DNA of 64,000 nucleotides from Sebastes aleutianus. Its lineage: Eukaryota > Chordata > Actinopteri > Perciformes > Sebastidae. Position 1 is the stretch's first letter. Every line of letters begins with the position of its first letter. Where the stretch lies: NCBI GenBank assembly GCA_916700875.1, contig CAKAKS010000068.1, positions 30,622,028 through 30,686,027 of the forward strand, given 5' to 3'. Shown piece by piece: positions 20,622 to 31,419 of the stretch. Made by a program: the position numbers and the translations under genes. The notes beneath the pieces were generated by a model that was not told the origin of the DNA, searched no databases, and saw only the letters and a program-made list of their open reading frames with translations.

Positions 20622-21423
20622 CACACGTGGACAAAATTGTTGGTACCCTTCCGTTAAAGAAAGAAAAACCCACAATGGTCACTGAAATATCTTGAAACTG
20701 ACAAAAGTAATAATAAATAGAAATTCACTGAAAATTAACTAATGAAAATCAGACATTGCTTTTGAATTGTGGTTCAACAGAATCATTTTAAAAAACAAAC
20801 TAATGAAACTGGCCTGGACAAAAATGATGGTACCCCTAGAAAAGATTGAAAATAATTTGACCATAGGGACATATTAAACTAAGGTGTGTCCTGTAAATAG
20901 CATCACAGGTGTCTTCAAACTTTTAATCAGTCAGTCTGCCCATTTAAAGGGTGAAAAGCAGTCACTGTGCTGTTTGGTATCATGGTGTGTACCACACTGA
21001 ACATGGACCATAGAAAGCTAAGGAGAGAGTTGTCTCAGGAGATTAGAAGGACAATTATAGACAAGCATGTTAAAGGTAAAGGCTATAAGACCATCTCCAA
21101 GCAGCCTGATGTTCCTGTGACTACAGGTGCACATATTATTCAGAAGTTTAAGGTCCACGGGACTGTAGCCAACCTCCCTGGACGTGGCCGCAAGAGGAAA
21201 ATTGATGGCAAATTGAAGACACGGATAACATGAATGGTAACCAAAGAGCCTAGAACAACTTCCAAAGAGATTAGAGGTGAACTCCAAGGTCAAGGTACAT
21301 CAGTGTCAGATCGCACCATCTGTTGCTGTTTGAGCCAAAGTAGACTAGTAGAAGTTATTTCAGTGACCATTGTGGGTTTTTCTTTCTGTAACGGAAGGGT
21401 ACCAACAATTTTGTCCACGTGTG
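20622..21423 (+). mobile_element. Internally deleted Tc1/mariner-like element
   Basis: Terminal inverted repeats of about 67 bp start CACACGTGGACAAAATTGTT at 20622 and end with its complement at 21423, with only about one mismatch visible. Both ends are flanked by TA (20620-20621 and 21424-21425), the Tc1 target duplication. Removing it restores the array word ATTTATAACC. A remnant frame from 20967 encodes RRELSQEIRRTIIDKHVKG and PGRGRKRKI, resembling the N-terminal paired-like DNA-binding region of Tc1 transposases, and stops at 21231. The DDE catalytic region is absent, so this copy could move only with transposase supplied from elsewhere. Confidence 0.88.
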
Positions 21424-23531
21424 TATAACCCAATTATAATTTATCAATATATTATAATACATGTTGAAACAATCTGTAGATGGTGACTGATTTAAATGTA
21501 AGGGATAATAAATATTCCTTATTTTTATCTGCATGAAAAATGGTTTAAATGCCCTAATGATATCATCAGGATATTAAAAAAAACGTCTCCAGGCGTGCTG
21601 CTTACACACAATAGAGATAACCCAGGCGATAAAAGATATGCAAACACAGTATTTACAACCAATAACGTGATTACTAGGAAAGTTTCACTTGATGGGATTA
21701 CCATCAAGTATTTGTTTCTCTCATGAAGCAGGTTTAACACGTTTGGCTTCTGCATCCCCCTTCGGGGCCTGTTTTCAGGTGTATATCAATTACACTGTGC
21801 ATTGGTCTTTCATGTCATGAATGAGTTAAATTTACCCTGAAAAACATTTGCACATTTTTAATAAACCGTGTGCTTTTATCCCGTGAAAATATTGTATATA
21901 AATTTTTAGATTTATCCCATAAACATTTTGTAAAATATTTTTTAGATTTATCCTGTGGAAGTATTTTAAATTAATTTCCAGATTTATTCCAAGAAAATAT
22001 TGTAAATTAATTTTCAGATTTATCCCATGAAATTATTTTAGATTATTTTTTAGATTCATACCTGTGAAAATATTGTAAATTAGTTTTCAGGTTTATCCCA
22101 TGAAAATATTGTAAATATTATTTTTGAGTTATACCATGAAAATATTGTAAATTATTTTTTTGGGATTTATCCCATGAAGTTATTTTAAATCATATTTCAG
22201 ATTTCTCCCATGAAAATACTGTAAATATATTTTTTTTATACCATGAAAATATTGTAAATTAGTTTTCAGATTTATCCCGTTAAAATATTGTTGAACCTAT
22301 TTATAACCTAATTATAATTTATCGACATATTATAATACATGTTCCATAGATGGTGGCTGAATTAAATTTAAGGGGATATAAATATTCCTTATTTTTATCT
22401 GCATGAAAAATGGGCTCTATTTTGGGAGCAAAGTTTAAATGGTAATATTGAGATATAAAAGAAAACGTCTCCAGGCTAGCTGTTCAAACACAAACACAAC
22501 AGAGATAACCCAACTGATAAAAGACATGCAAACACAGTATTTACAACCAATAACGTGATTACTAGGAAAGTTTCACTTGATGGGATTACCATCAAGTTTT
22601 GTTTCTCTCATGAAGCAGGTATAACACGTTTGGCCTCTGCATCCCCCTTCGGGGCCTGCTTTCAGGTGTATATCAATTACACTGTGCATTGGTCTTTCAT
22701 GTCATGAATGAGTTAAATTTACCCTGAAAAACATTTGCACATTTTTAATAAACCTTGTGCTTTTATCCTGTGAAAATATTGTAAATTCATTTTTAGATTT
22801 ATCCCATAAACATTTTGTAAATTATTTTTTAGATTTATCCTGTGGAAGTATTTTAAATTAATTTCCAGATTTATTCCAAGAAAATATTGTAAATTAATTT
22901 TCAGATTTATCCCATGACATTATTTTAGATTATATTTTAGATTCATCCTGTGAAAATATTGTAAATTACTTTTCAGGTTTATCCCATGAAAATATTGTAA
23001 ATTATTTTTTTTGGATTTATCCCATAAAGTTAATTTAAATATTTTTTTTATTTATCCCATGAAAATATTGTAAATTATTTTTTGGGATTTATCCCATGAA
23101 GCTATTTTAAATATTTTTTTTGATTTATCCCATGAAAATATTGTACTTTTTTTTCATTAATACCATGAAAATACTGTAAATATATATATTTTTTTATACC
23201 ATGAAGATATTGTAAATTAGTTTTCAGATTTATCCCGTTAAAATATTGTTGAACCTATTTATAACCTAATTATAATTTATCAACATATTATAATACATGT
23301 TCCATAGATGGTGGCTGAATTAAATTTAAGGGGAAATAAATATTCCTTATTTTTATCTGCATGAAAAATGGGCTCTATTTTGGGAGCAAAGTTTAAATGG
23401 TAATATTGAGATATAAAAAAACCCGTCTCCAGGCTTGTTGTTCAAACACAAACACAACAGAGATAACCCAGAGGATAAAAGATATGCAAACACAGTATTT
23501 ACAGCCAATAACGTGATTACTAGGAAAGTCA

Positions 23532-23622
23532 CACGTGATGGGATTTTCGTCGGAAGTACGTAGCTACCGGCTTCCGGGGAGATTTTCCGTCCGTCCGGCT
23601 CTGCGGACTCAAGGAGAGAAAG
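23532..23622 (+). promoter_or_regulatory. eif4g1: eif4g1 core promoter and non-coding exon 1
   Basis: A CpG-bearing segment right after the tandem array, with a CACGTG E-box at 23532-23537, ETS-type sites CGGAAGT at 23551-23557 and CTTCCGG at 23571-23577, and no TATA box. A strong donor (AAAG then GTAACG) follows 23622, so exon 1 probably runs from about 23570 to 23622 and is untranslated. EIF4G1 is regarded as responsive to MYC in mammals, which makes the E-box notable. Exon use is predicted from position and splice sites only. Confidence 0.6.
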
Positions 23623-24761
23623 GTAACGCCGCGGTCCTCCGCGAAATACTCTACTAAAACGCTAAAAAAGACAGATAAATGTAAAATCGCTACTTCAAAT
23701 AGACTCTTGACGAACAACCAACACCACATTTAACCTTTTATTCTGTAGATAAATGAAACTAGAGAGACTTTTCTTCACTGCTTTCTGTTACACTGCTGCT
23801 GTGTTTTCAGGGATTAGCCGTTAGCTTAGCTGTTAGCATCCCATGCTAACGCGACGTGGGTGTTCTTTCTTCACTTGCTAGCAAAGCTAACACCAAGATA
23901 GACACCAAAAGACACAGTCAGTACTCTTGTAGAGTTCATAAACGTGTTATATTGTGTGTAATATGTTATATTTGATAAGTCTGTCGCGTCACAATGTTGT
24001 TGTTTTCGCCGGTTAGCGGTTATTTACGCTGCTAAGCTAACCAACCGCCTGCTAGTTTAGCTCCATATGTAGCATTAGGTTAAATCACTCTAGTTGTGTT
24101 TTTACCTTGTTATCAGCCTCCCAGTAGAAAGTGATGGAGTTTACCATATTTGCCAGATTGATTGCATATAGAGACTGTCTGTGTGACTAGTTGTGATTGT
24201 AAATACTGTTAATTTGATGGTTAAATCAGCCTCCCAGCACAAAGTGATGCAGTTTGTTATCATATTTGCCAGCCTGGTTTGCATATAAAGACCATCTGTG
24301 TGATTGTAAATACTGTTAAGTATACTTAACTCATAGACTAAGCTACTGGAGTTACCCTGCCCTTTTTAGCAGTCTCGTCTGCACTTTTTTAATAGTCGTG
24401 TATCACAGCTGTTATCCTGCACTAAATGCAGTTTTAACAGTTTTCTTCATCCTTGTATTTTTATATCTGGTATATTTTTTTGTACTTTGCACTACTAACT
24501 TTTTTACTGCCCTTTTACTAACATGTTTTTGCACTATGGAACTGTAATGCTATCTATCTATCTATCTAAGTTGATACCTGAAACCTACTGAAACCTTGTG
24601 ATGGTGATGGTGCCAGCAATGTGAAACCATTTGTGTTAGCTAGTTAGGTGGTAAAGGTAACTGGGGTTAACATATCTAAGTTGTTGTTGATGCTGCAGCA
24701 GCAGCAGGGTTTCTCTCTTTGTTTATGATCCAAACAAACTCCTTTTAGTTACCCAGGCTAA

Positions 24762-24984
24762 TAAAGACAATGTGTGATTATATTGTTGGATATTTAGTGT
24801 GCAGATATAACATGCATAAAGGAGATATTAGATAAAGACAATGTGTGATTATATTGTTGGATATTTAGTGTGCAGATATAACATGCATAAAGGAGATATT
24901 AGATAAAGACAATGTGTGATTATATTGTTGGATATTTAGTGGCAGATCTAATATGCATAAAGGAGTTATTAGATAAAGAAAATA
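24762..24984. repeat. 71 bp tandem repeat, three copies
   Basis: TAAAGACAATGTGTGATTAT begins at 24762, 24833 and 24904, giving an exact 71 bp period. A fourth partial copy starts at about 24974. The first two copies look nearly identical and the third carries a few changes, so expansion is recent. Confidence 0.9.
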
Positions 24985-26689
24985 GGAGACTGATTTGTAC
25001 AGGACAGTTATTTTTGAACCCAGTGACACCTTCATTAGGGGCCTTGCTGAGTTGGTTGACTTCATGTTAGCAGCTGTAATGGAAGTTAAACTTAAATGAA
25101 TATGTAATGTTCCTGTTATGCACCAATGCAAATGAAGTCTGTATCTGTGGTGGTGTAGGTGGAGTAGGTGTCTGACTCATGCTGGCTAGTTGCAGTAAGG
25201 TTACTCATTGTCACGACATCGTTGACAGCACTGTAGCTGTGTTTATACCGAGCTAGCTAACGACTTTGGAGCATGCATGTGAGTAGCATACCGAGCTAAT
25301 AACCAGGTAAGAGTAGCCACCTAGTTAGCTTTGCAGCTATCTAGGTTAGTATCCTTATTCATTGACTCGAAACGACAGTTTACTCCTTAAAATGTGGTTT
25401 AATATGGTGCATGCTTTTATATTTAATACATTAGGTAGGTAGTTGTCATAGCCGATATGGGCTGAGGCGTGGCTGGCATGATGCCGGCTGTGCATCGCGC
25501 CAATAAGCAGCCGAAACCACGTGGTGAAATCCAGATCGGGCCTAGGAAAAAGTTAGCAACATGGCTAATAGCACAACATTAAAGCAGCACGTCTTTGCAG
25601 CCTTATTTGTGTGTGTTTGGCATGATCCAGCGTTTCATAGATGCATGCAAATAACTGTCTTTGTCGTGCATTGTGTGTGTGCATGTGTGAGTAGACAAGC
25701 AGGCAGACACGCCCCTGTGTCATAGCAAAAAGTGTCACATATTTTTAGCAGATAAGACACCGGTGTTTTACGAATGCTTGGTATGAGATGAGTGTCTCAG
25801 CTGTCTTCTGACATTATGTGAGATTGTTGGTTTAGAGAGGATGACTGGTACGTTCATGTTGGTCGATCTTCAGCCTGCTTGCTGCAGCAGGAGGCTGATG
25901 TGGAGGACTGCAAGACATGTGACCTTATAGCTGAGAAATGTGGGTCCAAAATGGATGCATTTTTTTTTTCTATGCATGGAACCATAATATAGTCAGATGT
26001 TTATCTATGTGTGAAAATTTTACTTAAATCGGGAGAAATACAGGAGAATTGTGAACCCGGGAGGAAACCGGGAGAGGGCAATGAAAAACGTCATTCTCGG
26101 GAAAATGTATTTATTTATTATTTTATTTTAAAGGGATCATGTACAGTTTAAAACATAAATGTCACCATTTGATGCACCGTACCAGATTATAGCTTTAAGC
26201 TAATTCACATCTGTAGTCCCCTGGCAGGTCAAAACAAAGAAACATACTACAGTCATACAAGAAAGAACAATGCACAGCTACACACAATAGCACATCACAA
26301 AGTAGGCTTGTCAAGTAGAAGCAAGTCATGTAGACCATGGAATAAAGATCAGTGAGTACAGAGCTGAGCAGCTTTCAACAGATGTTTAAGTTGGTTTTGA
26401 AAATGCTGATAGAGCTGCAGCTCGAGGGTTAGCATGTATGTGTTTTGTCTATAAGCATTCATCATAGTTTACCATTCATCAGCCCAGGAGAATATTACGC
26501 AGAAGGGTGACCACATAAATCAAATGTGGGACAATGTGGGACATGTTACCAATGCTGAATGGTAGTCTAACATTTTGATATAATGTCTCACATTTCCATT
26601 CTACCCCTCACCCCCAACATCTCTTGCTTTCCCCGAAAGCATCCATTGATATGCACATCACTTTTTGTCCTTGTTCAGACCTGGCATTA

Positions 26690-26885
26690 ACATTCACCCT
26701 GAGTGATCCAATCACAAGTGGGTAGGTCTAAGTACGTCTGCTCACACCTTTGCATTATCATTCGTCCTGAGTGATCCGATCACAATTGGGCAGCTTTAAG
26801 TACGTCTGCCCACACCTCACGCATTAGAATGCGTCTCCACATGTGTCTTGAGTGGCCACTTGTGATCCGATCTCACTTCCCCACC
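26690..26885. repeat. Dispersed repeat with internal duplication
   Basis: Two tandem segments share CCTGAGTGATCC(A/G)ATCACAA and TAAGTACGTCTGC(T/C)CACACCT, and a third, diverged version ends with CTTGTGATCCGATCTCACTT. It begins GTTCAGACCTGGCATTAACA. The pattern resembles a common fish TIR element but both ends could not be defined. Confidence 0.5.
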
Positions 26886-27168
26886 CTGTATGCAAATAAA
26901 CGGGCAGTAAAGCTCTATATGCAAATAAACACGTATAGTAAACACTTGGCTAACACAGGAGACGTTGCGACGTAACATGACATGAGTATCAGTAGTAATA
27001 TCCTACATATTTGTGAATTTGGGTACATTTTGTTAACATTTTATTAACATCAAAATAAAAGGTTATTGTCCCAGCGGTCCCGGGGACCTCTGCGCGTGCC
27101 GGCGGCACTGCTGCCTTTGCCAGGCAACAGCAGGGTACAGAGTTTCAGAGAGCCGGGGTTGAGAGCGA

Positions 27169-27191
27169 GCGGGCGGGCGGGCGGGCGGGCG
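27169..27191. repeat. (GGGC)n tract in a G/C-rich patch
   Basis: About five GGGC units lie within a locally G/C-rich segment (27065-27200) of an otherwise AT-rich intron. It is the only such patch in the intron apart from its 5' end, so an internal promoter is conceivable but unsupported by splice sites. Confidence 0.7.
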
Positions 27192-27992
27192 TCAGCTCCA
27201 TGCAAAACACCGGAACCCACCGGTTTCACCCACTTATAAGTAGTCTTTGTTGTAGTTGCATTTCTTTTTCTTTGTGGTAGTTTCCATCATGTTCAGCCTA
27301 GATCTGCATAGTTTGTGACTCGGAATTTTCCCAGACATAGCGTAGCAAAGACGGTCAACCTGTACTTGACCCACGTGTGTGCAGTTTGACAGCAAACAGC
27401 GCTGTGATGACAGCCTTCCCTGCTTTCTTCACAGTCATTGGATAAAAGCCAGATTTTAGAAAAAGCTTCTGTCCTGCAGTGGTTTGACTTTTGAAAACTC
27501 AAAATGTGAAACAACAATTGGGATAAAAATGTTGAGCAGTCCCTTTTAAAGTGGGGCATCTGGTCACCCTATGATGCAGTGATCTCAGACATGCTTTAGT
27601 CCGAGTGAATGAATGGAACTAATAGCAGAAGTGCAATCACAGGATAAATGCATGATGTGTGTCATAGCCAGGCTGTCACAGTTCGCCTGACATAAGGACA
27701 CTACTGAGCTTCCTGTTGTGAGACTTGAAAGCCTAGCGTCTCTGGACATGTGTGGGTTTTGGCAGAATGTTAGTTAACCAGAGGGACATGGGGGTGCTGG
27801 GCAGGACAGGCTGTTCTGGTGTGATGCTTTGTCACTGGAGTTAAACTTTCACTTAGAGATGTTCCAATAACATGTTTTTCTTCCCGACACCTGAACTTGC
27901 AGTAAGGTAGGTTAAACCCTTTGTAAAACACAAACAAATACATACAGAGAATGAATGCATTAGAACTTTCTTTTATTATTCAGTTTGTCAGT

Positions 27993-28479
27993 TACAAATG
28001 GTGCCTTCAAATTTGGTGGTGTTTACCGTGTTCACAAGAAGAGTCCATATGAACCATGCATGGACCTCGTGTGGTATTCACAACCTCGTAAGTGGAATGT
28101 TTCAGAAAATTTCTGAGCTGGGACGTGTTTGTTGACGTTGTTGGAAATGGCGGAGGCCATGGAAGTTAATTTTGTGGTGCATAATAAGTGAATATATTGT
28201 AATTTTATTCGTATATTGTTTTCTTTGTAATTTTATATGTCTGAGGAAAATGTTGATATTCTCAACAGCCTCATCTTTTTCCTCTGTCATTATGCCTTTG
28301 CATTTCCTGCATTATGTTGCCCGCTTGCTAGCTTGTTAGCCTCTGTGGCTTCTAGACGCTGACAGTAACGTTAATATTGCCGTTGCTTAGCAGCACTTGA
28401 ACGCCAAGCATATCATGTACATGACTTACTATGTTGTAAACACCAGCTCACGAGTTTCATTCGAAGGCACCATATGTAC
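27993..28479. mobile_element. MITE-like element with imperfect TIRs
   Basis: The left end TACAAATGGTGCCTTCAAA is complementary to the right end TTCGAAGGCACCATATGTA with mismatches, and GGTGTTTACCGTGTTCAC pairs with GTAAACACCAGCTCACGAG. The length of about 490 bp and lack of coding capacity fit a non-autonomous element. Confidence 0.6.
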
Positions 28480-29472
28480 TATGTGTTTCTCATTGGACTG
28501 AATAGGCGCCATCTTGGGGTCCAGTAGCCAGTTCTTATAATAAATACACCCGTGGGCTTCACCCTCTATAGGTTACACGACAGCCAACTTCTTTAATAGC
28601 AAATGTTCTCCCCCTCTACTCCTTAGCAGGTCATGGGAGTGCATGCAGAGGCTTATGCAACAGTTGAAGGCGCACTGTCCACAGTACTGCATGTCTGACC
28701 AGCTCAAATGACTAAACTGGGGTGTATGAGTAACAACAGATTCCTGCAAAAATGTGGGCCTCTCTGGGCTGGGGTACCCCTCTGTGCTAGTTATGTAGTG
28801 CTGCAAACTGTTCCCAGGATTTGTACTGATAGCTAATTTTTATGAATTCTGCAGACTTATCAGTGTGGTGTTGACGGTGTGTGTGACCCAGTAGTTGTTT
28901 AAGAAGCCAGCCACGTCGTACTACTTAAGGGTAAAGCATTTCCCTCAAATGTTTTTTATTAGCGTGTTCCCCAGTGAGAGGAGTAAAGCCTGAGAGACGG
29001 TGTAGGTTGTGAGTCTGAGACCCCCTTTTAGCCCAGAGATTGTTTACTCAGCATTTCATCTCCCAGCTAGCCCTGCTCAGTGCTCAGTCTGACAATCTTT
29101 CTGTCTGTGGATGAGCCTCTGAACTGCTGCCTGACAGCCCTCTACTACTACTACTACATGATTCTCCTAGCTCTTATATTGCTGCTGTTCTCCAAGCTCC
29201 AACGCTCCAGTATTCTGGGGATCAGCCCATCAATGTCTTGTCAGTCACTGTTGTTCTTAGCCTGGGATTTCACCTGGCTTTATAGAAACCCTCGCTCAGT
29301 TCAAATCTGTTATCTTTACCAGCTGCGACAGTGACGCTGGTATTGTTTTCACCTTTTTTTAGTCTCTGTGAGTCATCATGGCAGGGCACCAGACTAACTT
29401 TTGGTTGCACTGGTGCAAATTTTTAATAGTAATACATTTTAAGTGTTTTGTCAGTTCCCATAGACCTACACT

Positions 29473-30208
29473 AGGGATGTCACGATACCAGAAATTTAGT
29501 AGTCGATACCAATACCAGTGAAATTCCACGATTCTCGATACCAATTCTATACCACAGTAAAAAACAAAAGTAAAACAATACATGTACTTCAACATCCACT
29601 CCTTTTATTACCGTTTGCATACACATTTGCAAAATGTGATCTTGGATAAGGCTGCAACTAACGATTATTTTTTATTGTTGATTAATCTGTTGATTATTTT
29701 CTCGATTAATCGATCAGTTGTTTCGTCTATAAAATGTCAGAAAATAGTGAAAAATTACAATCAGTGTTTCCCAAAGCCCAAGATGACGTCCTCAAATGTC
29801 TTGTTTTGTCCACAACTCAAAGATATTCAGTTTACCGTCATTGAGGAGTAAAGAAACCAGAAAATATTCACATTTAAGACGCTGGAATCAGAGAATTTCA
29901 AACCGATTAATCAATTATCAGAATAGTTGGCGATTAATTTAATAGTTGACAACTAATCGATTAATTATGCAGCTCTAATCCATTTGCTTTTTGCACAGTT
30001 CTTGTAACATCCAACATCATAGCACTACTTTTTTTGTGAAATCTGAGCAAAGGATTTAACATTTGCCTATATCAGTAAAAGTGAAACATATTACTTCATA
30101 CAGATTGTATATATATATTTTAAACCATTGATTAAAGATCGATACCGTGTTTTTGAGAATCAATACAGTATCACAAAACATACGTATCAATATTTTCTTA
30201 CAGCCCTA
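29473..30208. mobile_element. Dispersed element carrying a nested MITE
   Basis: The left flank AGGGATGTCACGATACCAGA and the right flank GTATCA... CAGCCCTA, with GATACC words on both sides, suggest one element. It is interrupted at 29651-29975 by a MITE beginning GCTGCAACTAACGATTATT and ending CTAATCGATTAATTATGCAGC. A second partial copy of the outer element is at about 49216-49310. Confidence 0.6.
29651..29975. mobile_element. CGATTAATCGATT-type MITE (nested copy)
   Basis: The ends are inverted around GCTGCA(A)CTAACGATTA and TAATCGATTAATTATGCAGC. The core has AGTGTTTCCCAAAGCCCAAG and ATGACGTCCTCAAATGTCTT. A near-identical core is at 38495-38560 and a degraded one at 9958-9985, so this family is present at least three times in the window. 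Confidence 0.7.
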
Positions 30209-30386
30209 TGTGATCTCATCGCAAGATTGTCTCTAGTTTTGTCTTCTTTTGTGTGTGTGTTCACTTAGTCATTACAACCATTTCCGCAGCGTGATTTCCT
30301 CCTCTTTGAAAAAATGAAAAAAAGACCCAGACTCATCATGACTCAGGCTTTTTACGCTGCTGCTCCAGTGTGTATGTGAGAGAGAG

Positions 30387-30390
<4 letters not shown>

Positions 30391-30440
<50 letters not shown>
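30391..30440. repeat. (GT)n microsatellite
   Basis: An essentially uninterrupted run of about 24 GT units in eif4g1 intron 1, preceded by GAGAGAGAGACAGA. Likely polymorphic in length. Confidence 0.9.
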
Positions 30441-30443
<3 letters not shown>

Positions 30444-31017
30444 GTGACGGAGATAATTTAGGCCTCGGCTATAAATACTTAATGTGTGACTATTGCAGGG
30501 AAGATATAACGTAAGGAGGATGATTACTCTGGAATCATGAAATGACCGTTGGGTCAGTGCGTAGGAAAATGTCTACCTATTTTCAGTCAGTCTGACAATC
30601 ACTGCAGTATATAAGGTTCTTGAATTAATCTAATACATTGAATTCATTGCCAGTAGTGGCCTGATTTAAATAGATTGTATATTTGCCGGACACGCCCCAC
30701 ATGAAACACAGTTTTAAAAGTCATTGTTATTTTAAACTTATAACAGTACAGTTTATAAATATGTATCAGTATGATAATTTTTCTGCCTTTTTTAAGATGA
30801 TCTTGACCCCATCGTAACATATTAAACTCATCAACTATCTGTTACATGCTCTTCTCACTATACCACTTTTTATACTCTGTCTTTTTGGTAGCCTACATGG
30901 TAACAGCTTTGAAATAAATTAGGTTAGCATGGATGCTGTAAAGTATTTGGATTATGTGCAATTAGCCAATAAATGCTCATTTTTAATAAGGTTTCTCTTT
31001 CTGTCTTGTCTTTTTAG

Positions 31018-31070
31018 GAAAAAACTTTCCTCAGTGTAACCACACTTAGGACCTTAAAAGATTCATAAAT
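31018..31070 (+). other. eif4g1: Candidate non-coding 5' UTR exon 2 of eif4g1
   Basis: A 53 bp segment bounded by a good acceptor (TTGTCTTTTTAG) and a consensus donor (GTAAGT). It has no ATG. It lies just upstream of the first coding exon (31369-31490), so it fits a spliced leader exon. Support is from splice signals only. Confidence 0.5.
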
Positions 31071-31398
31071 GTAAGTATACAAATGAGCTGTGACTATTAA
31101 CAGGAAATATCTACTGTGGTTTCTTTTTTCCAGTTAACTGTAACTTGAACTTTACATGCTGGAACGTGTTACGCTAATTTAGTTCTCAAAGACCTATTCT
31201 AGTAAACCTTTACCAATTCTCTAGAAACCAAACATACCACATTCCTCTCTTTTCAGATACAAATTGTATTACATTGTCTACCATTAGACCTCACTACTGT
31301 GGTACTGAATGTTAATTTATAAGTAAAGATCCGTTTAACCCCCCCCCTGTTCTCTCCTTCTCCGTCAGATTTGTACACAGGTCCACATCCGCCTCCCC

Positions 31399-31419
31399 AT
31401 GCAGAACTCCATGAAATGA
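31399..31419 (+). promoter_or_regulatory. eif4g1: uORF overlapping the eif4g1 start codon
   Basis: A six-codon reading frame, MQNSMK then TGA, whose stop at 31417-31419 overlaps the main ATG at 31416-31418 as ATGA. It has a weak start context (C at -3 and +4), while the main ATG has G at -3. Ribosomes could reach the main start by leaky scanning or by termination-reinitiation at the overlap. Confidence 0.6.

Larger units (their letters stand above)
18394..23530. repeat. Tandem array of five 0.73-0.93 kb units
   Basis: The marker TTGTTTCTCTCATGAAGCAG recurs near 18401, 19207, 19941, 21712 and 22599. Each unit then carries TGCATTGGTCTTTCATGTCA, a variable block of 33-36 bp sub-repeats (TTTATCCCATGAAAATATTG followed by TAAATT and a T-rich stretch), then CTATTTATAACCTAAT and AATAACGTGATTACTAGGAA. 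Spacings are 806, 734, 1771 and 887 bp, and the fifth unit ends near 23530. The third spacing is long because of two insertions; without them it is about 0.72 kb. Minus-strand ORFs of 100 codons at 18948-19250 and 19682-19984 are copies produced by the duplication, not supported genes. The array abuts the eif4g1 promoter. Confidence 0.85.
23623..31017 (+). other. eif4g1: eif4g1 intron 1 (7.4 kb), repeat-rich
   Basis: Begins with CpG-bearing DNA rich in GTTAGC/GCTAAC words (23815-24060), followed by AT-rich intron with a (CTAT)n tract at about 24551-24568, the 71 bp tandem repeat, several MITE-like elements and a long GT repeat. A G/C-rich patch at 27065-27200 holds a GGGC repeat and could be regulatory. 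No coding exon was recognised in either strand. Confidence 0.6.

Noticed and set aside
20967..21428. Possible transposase gene
   Set aside because: Only an N-terminal Tc1-like DNA-binding remnant is present, with a stop at 21231-21233 and no catalytic region; annotated as a deleted element, not a gene.
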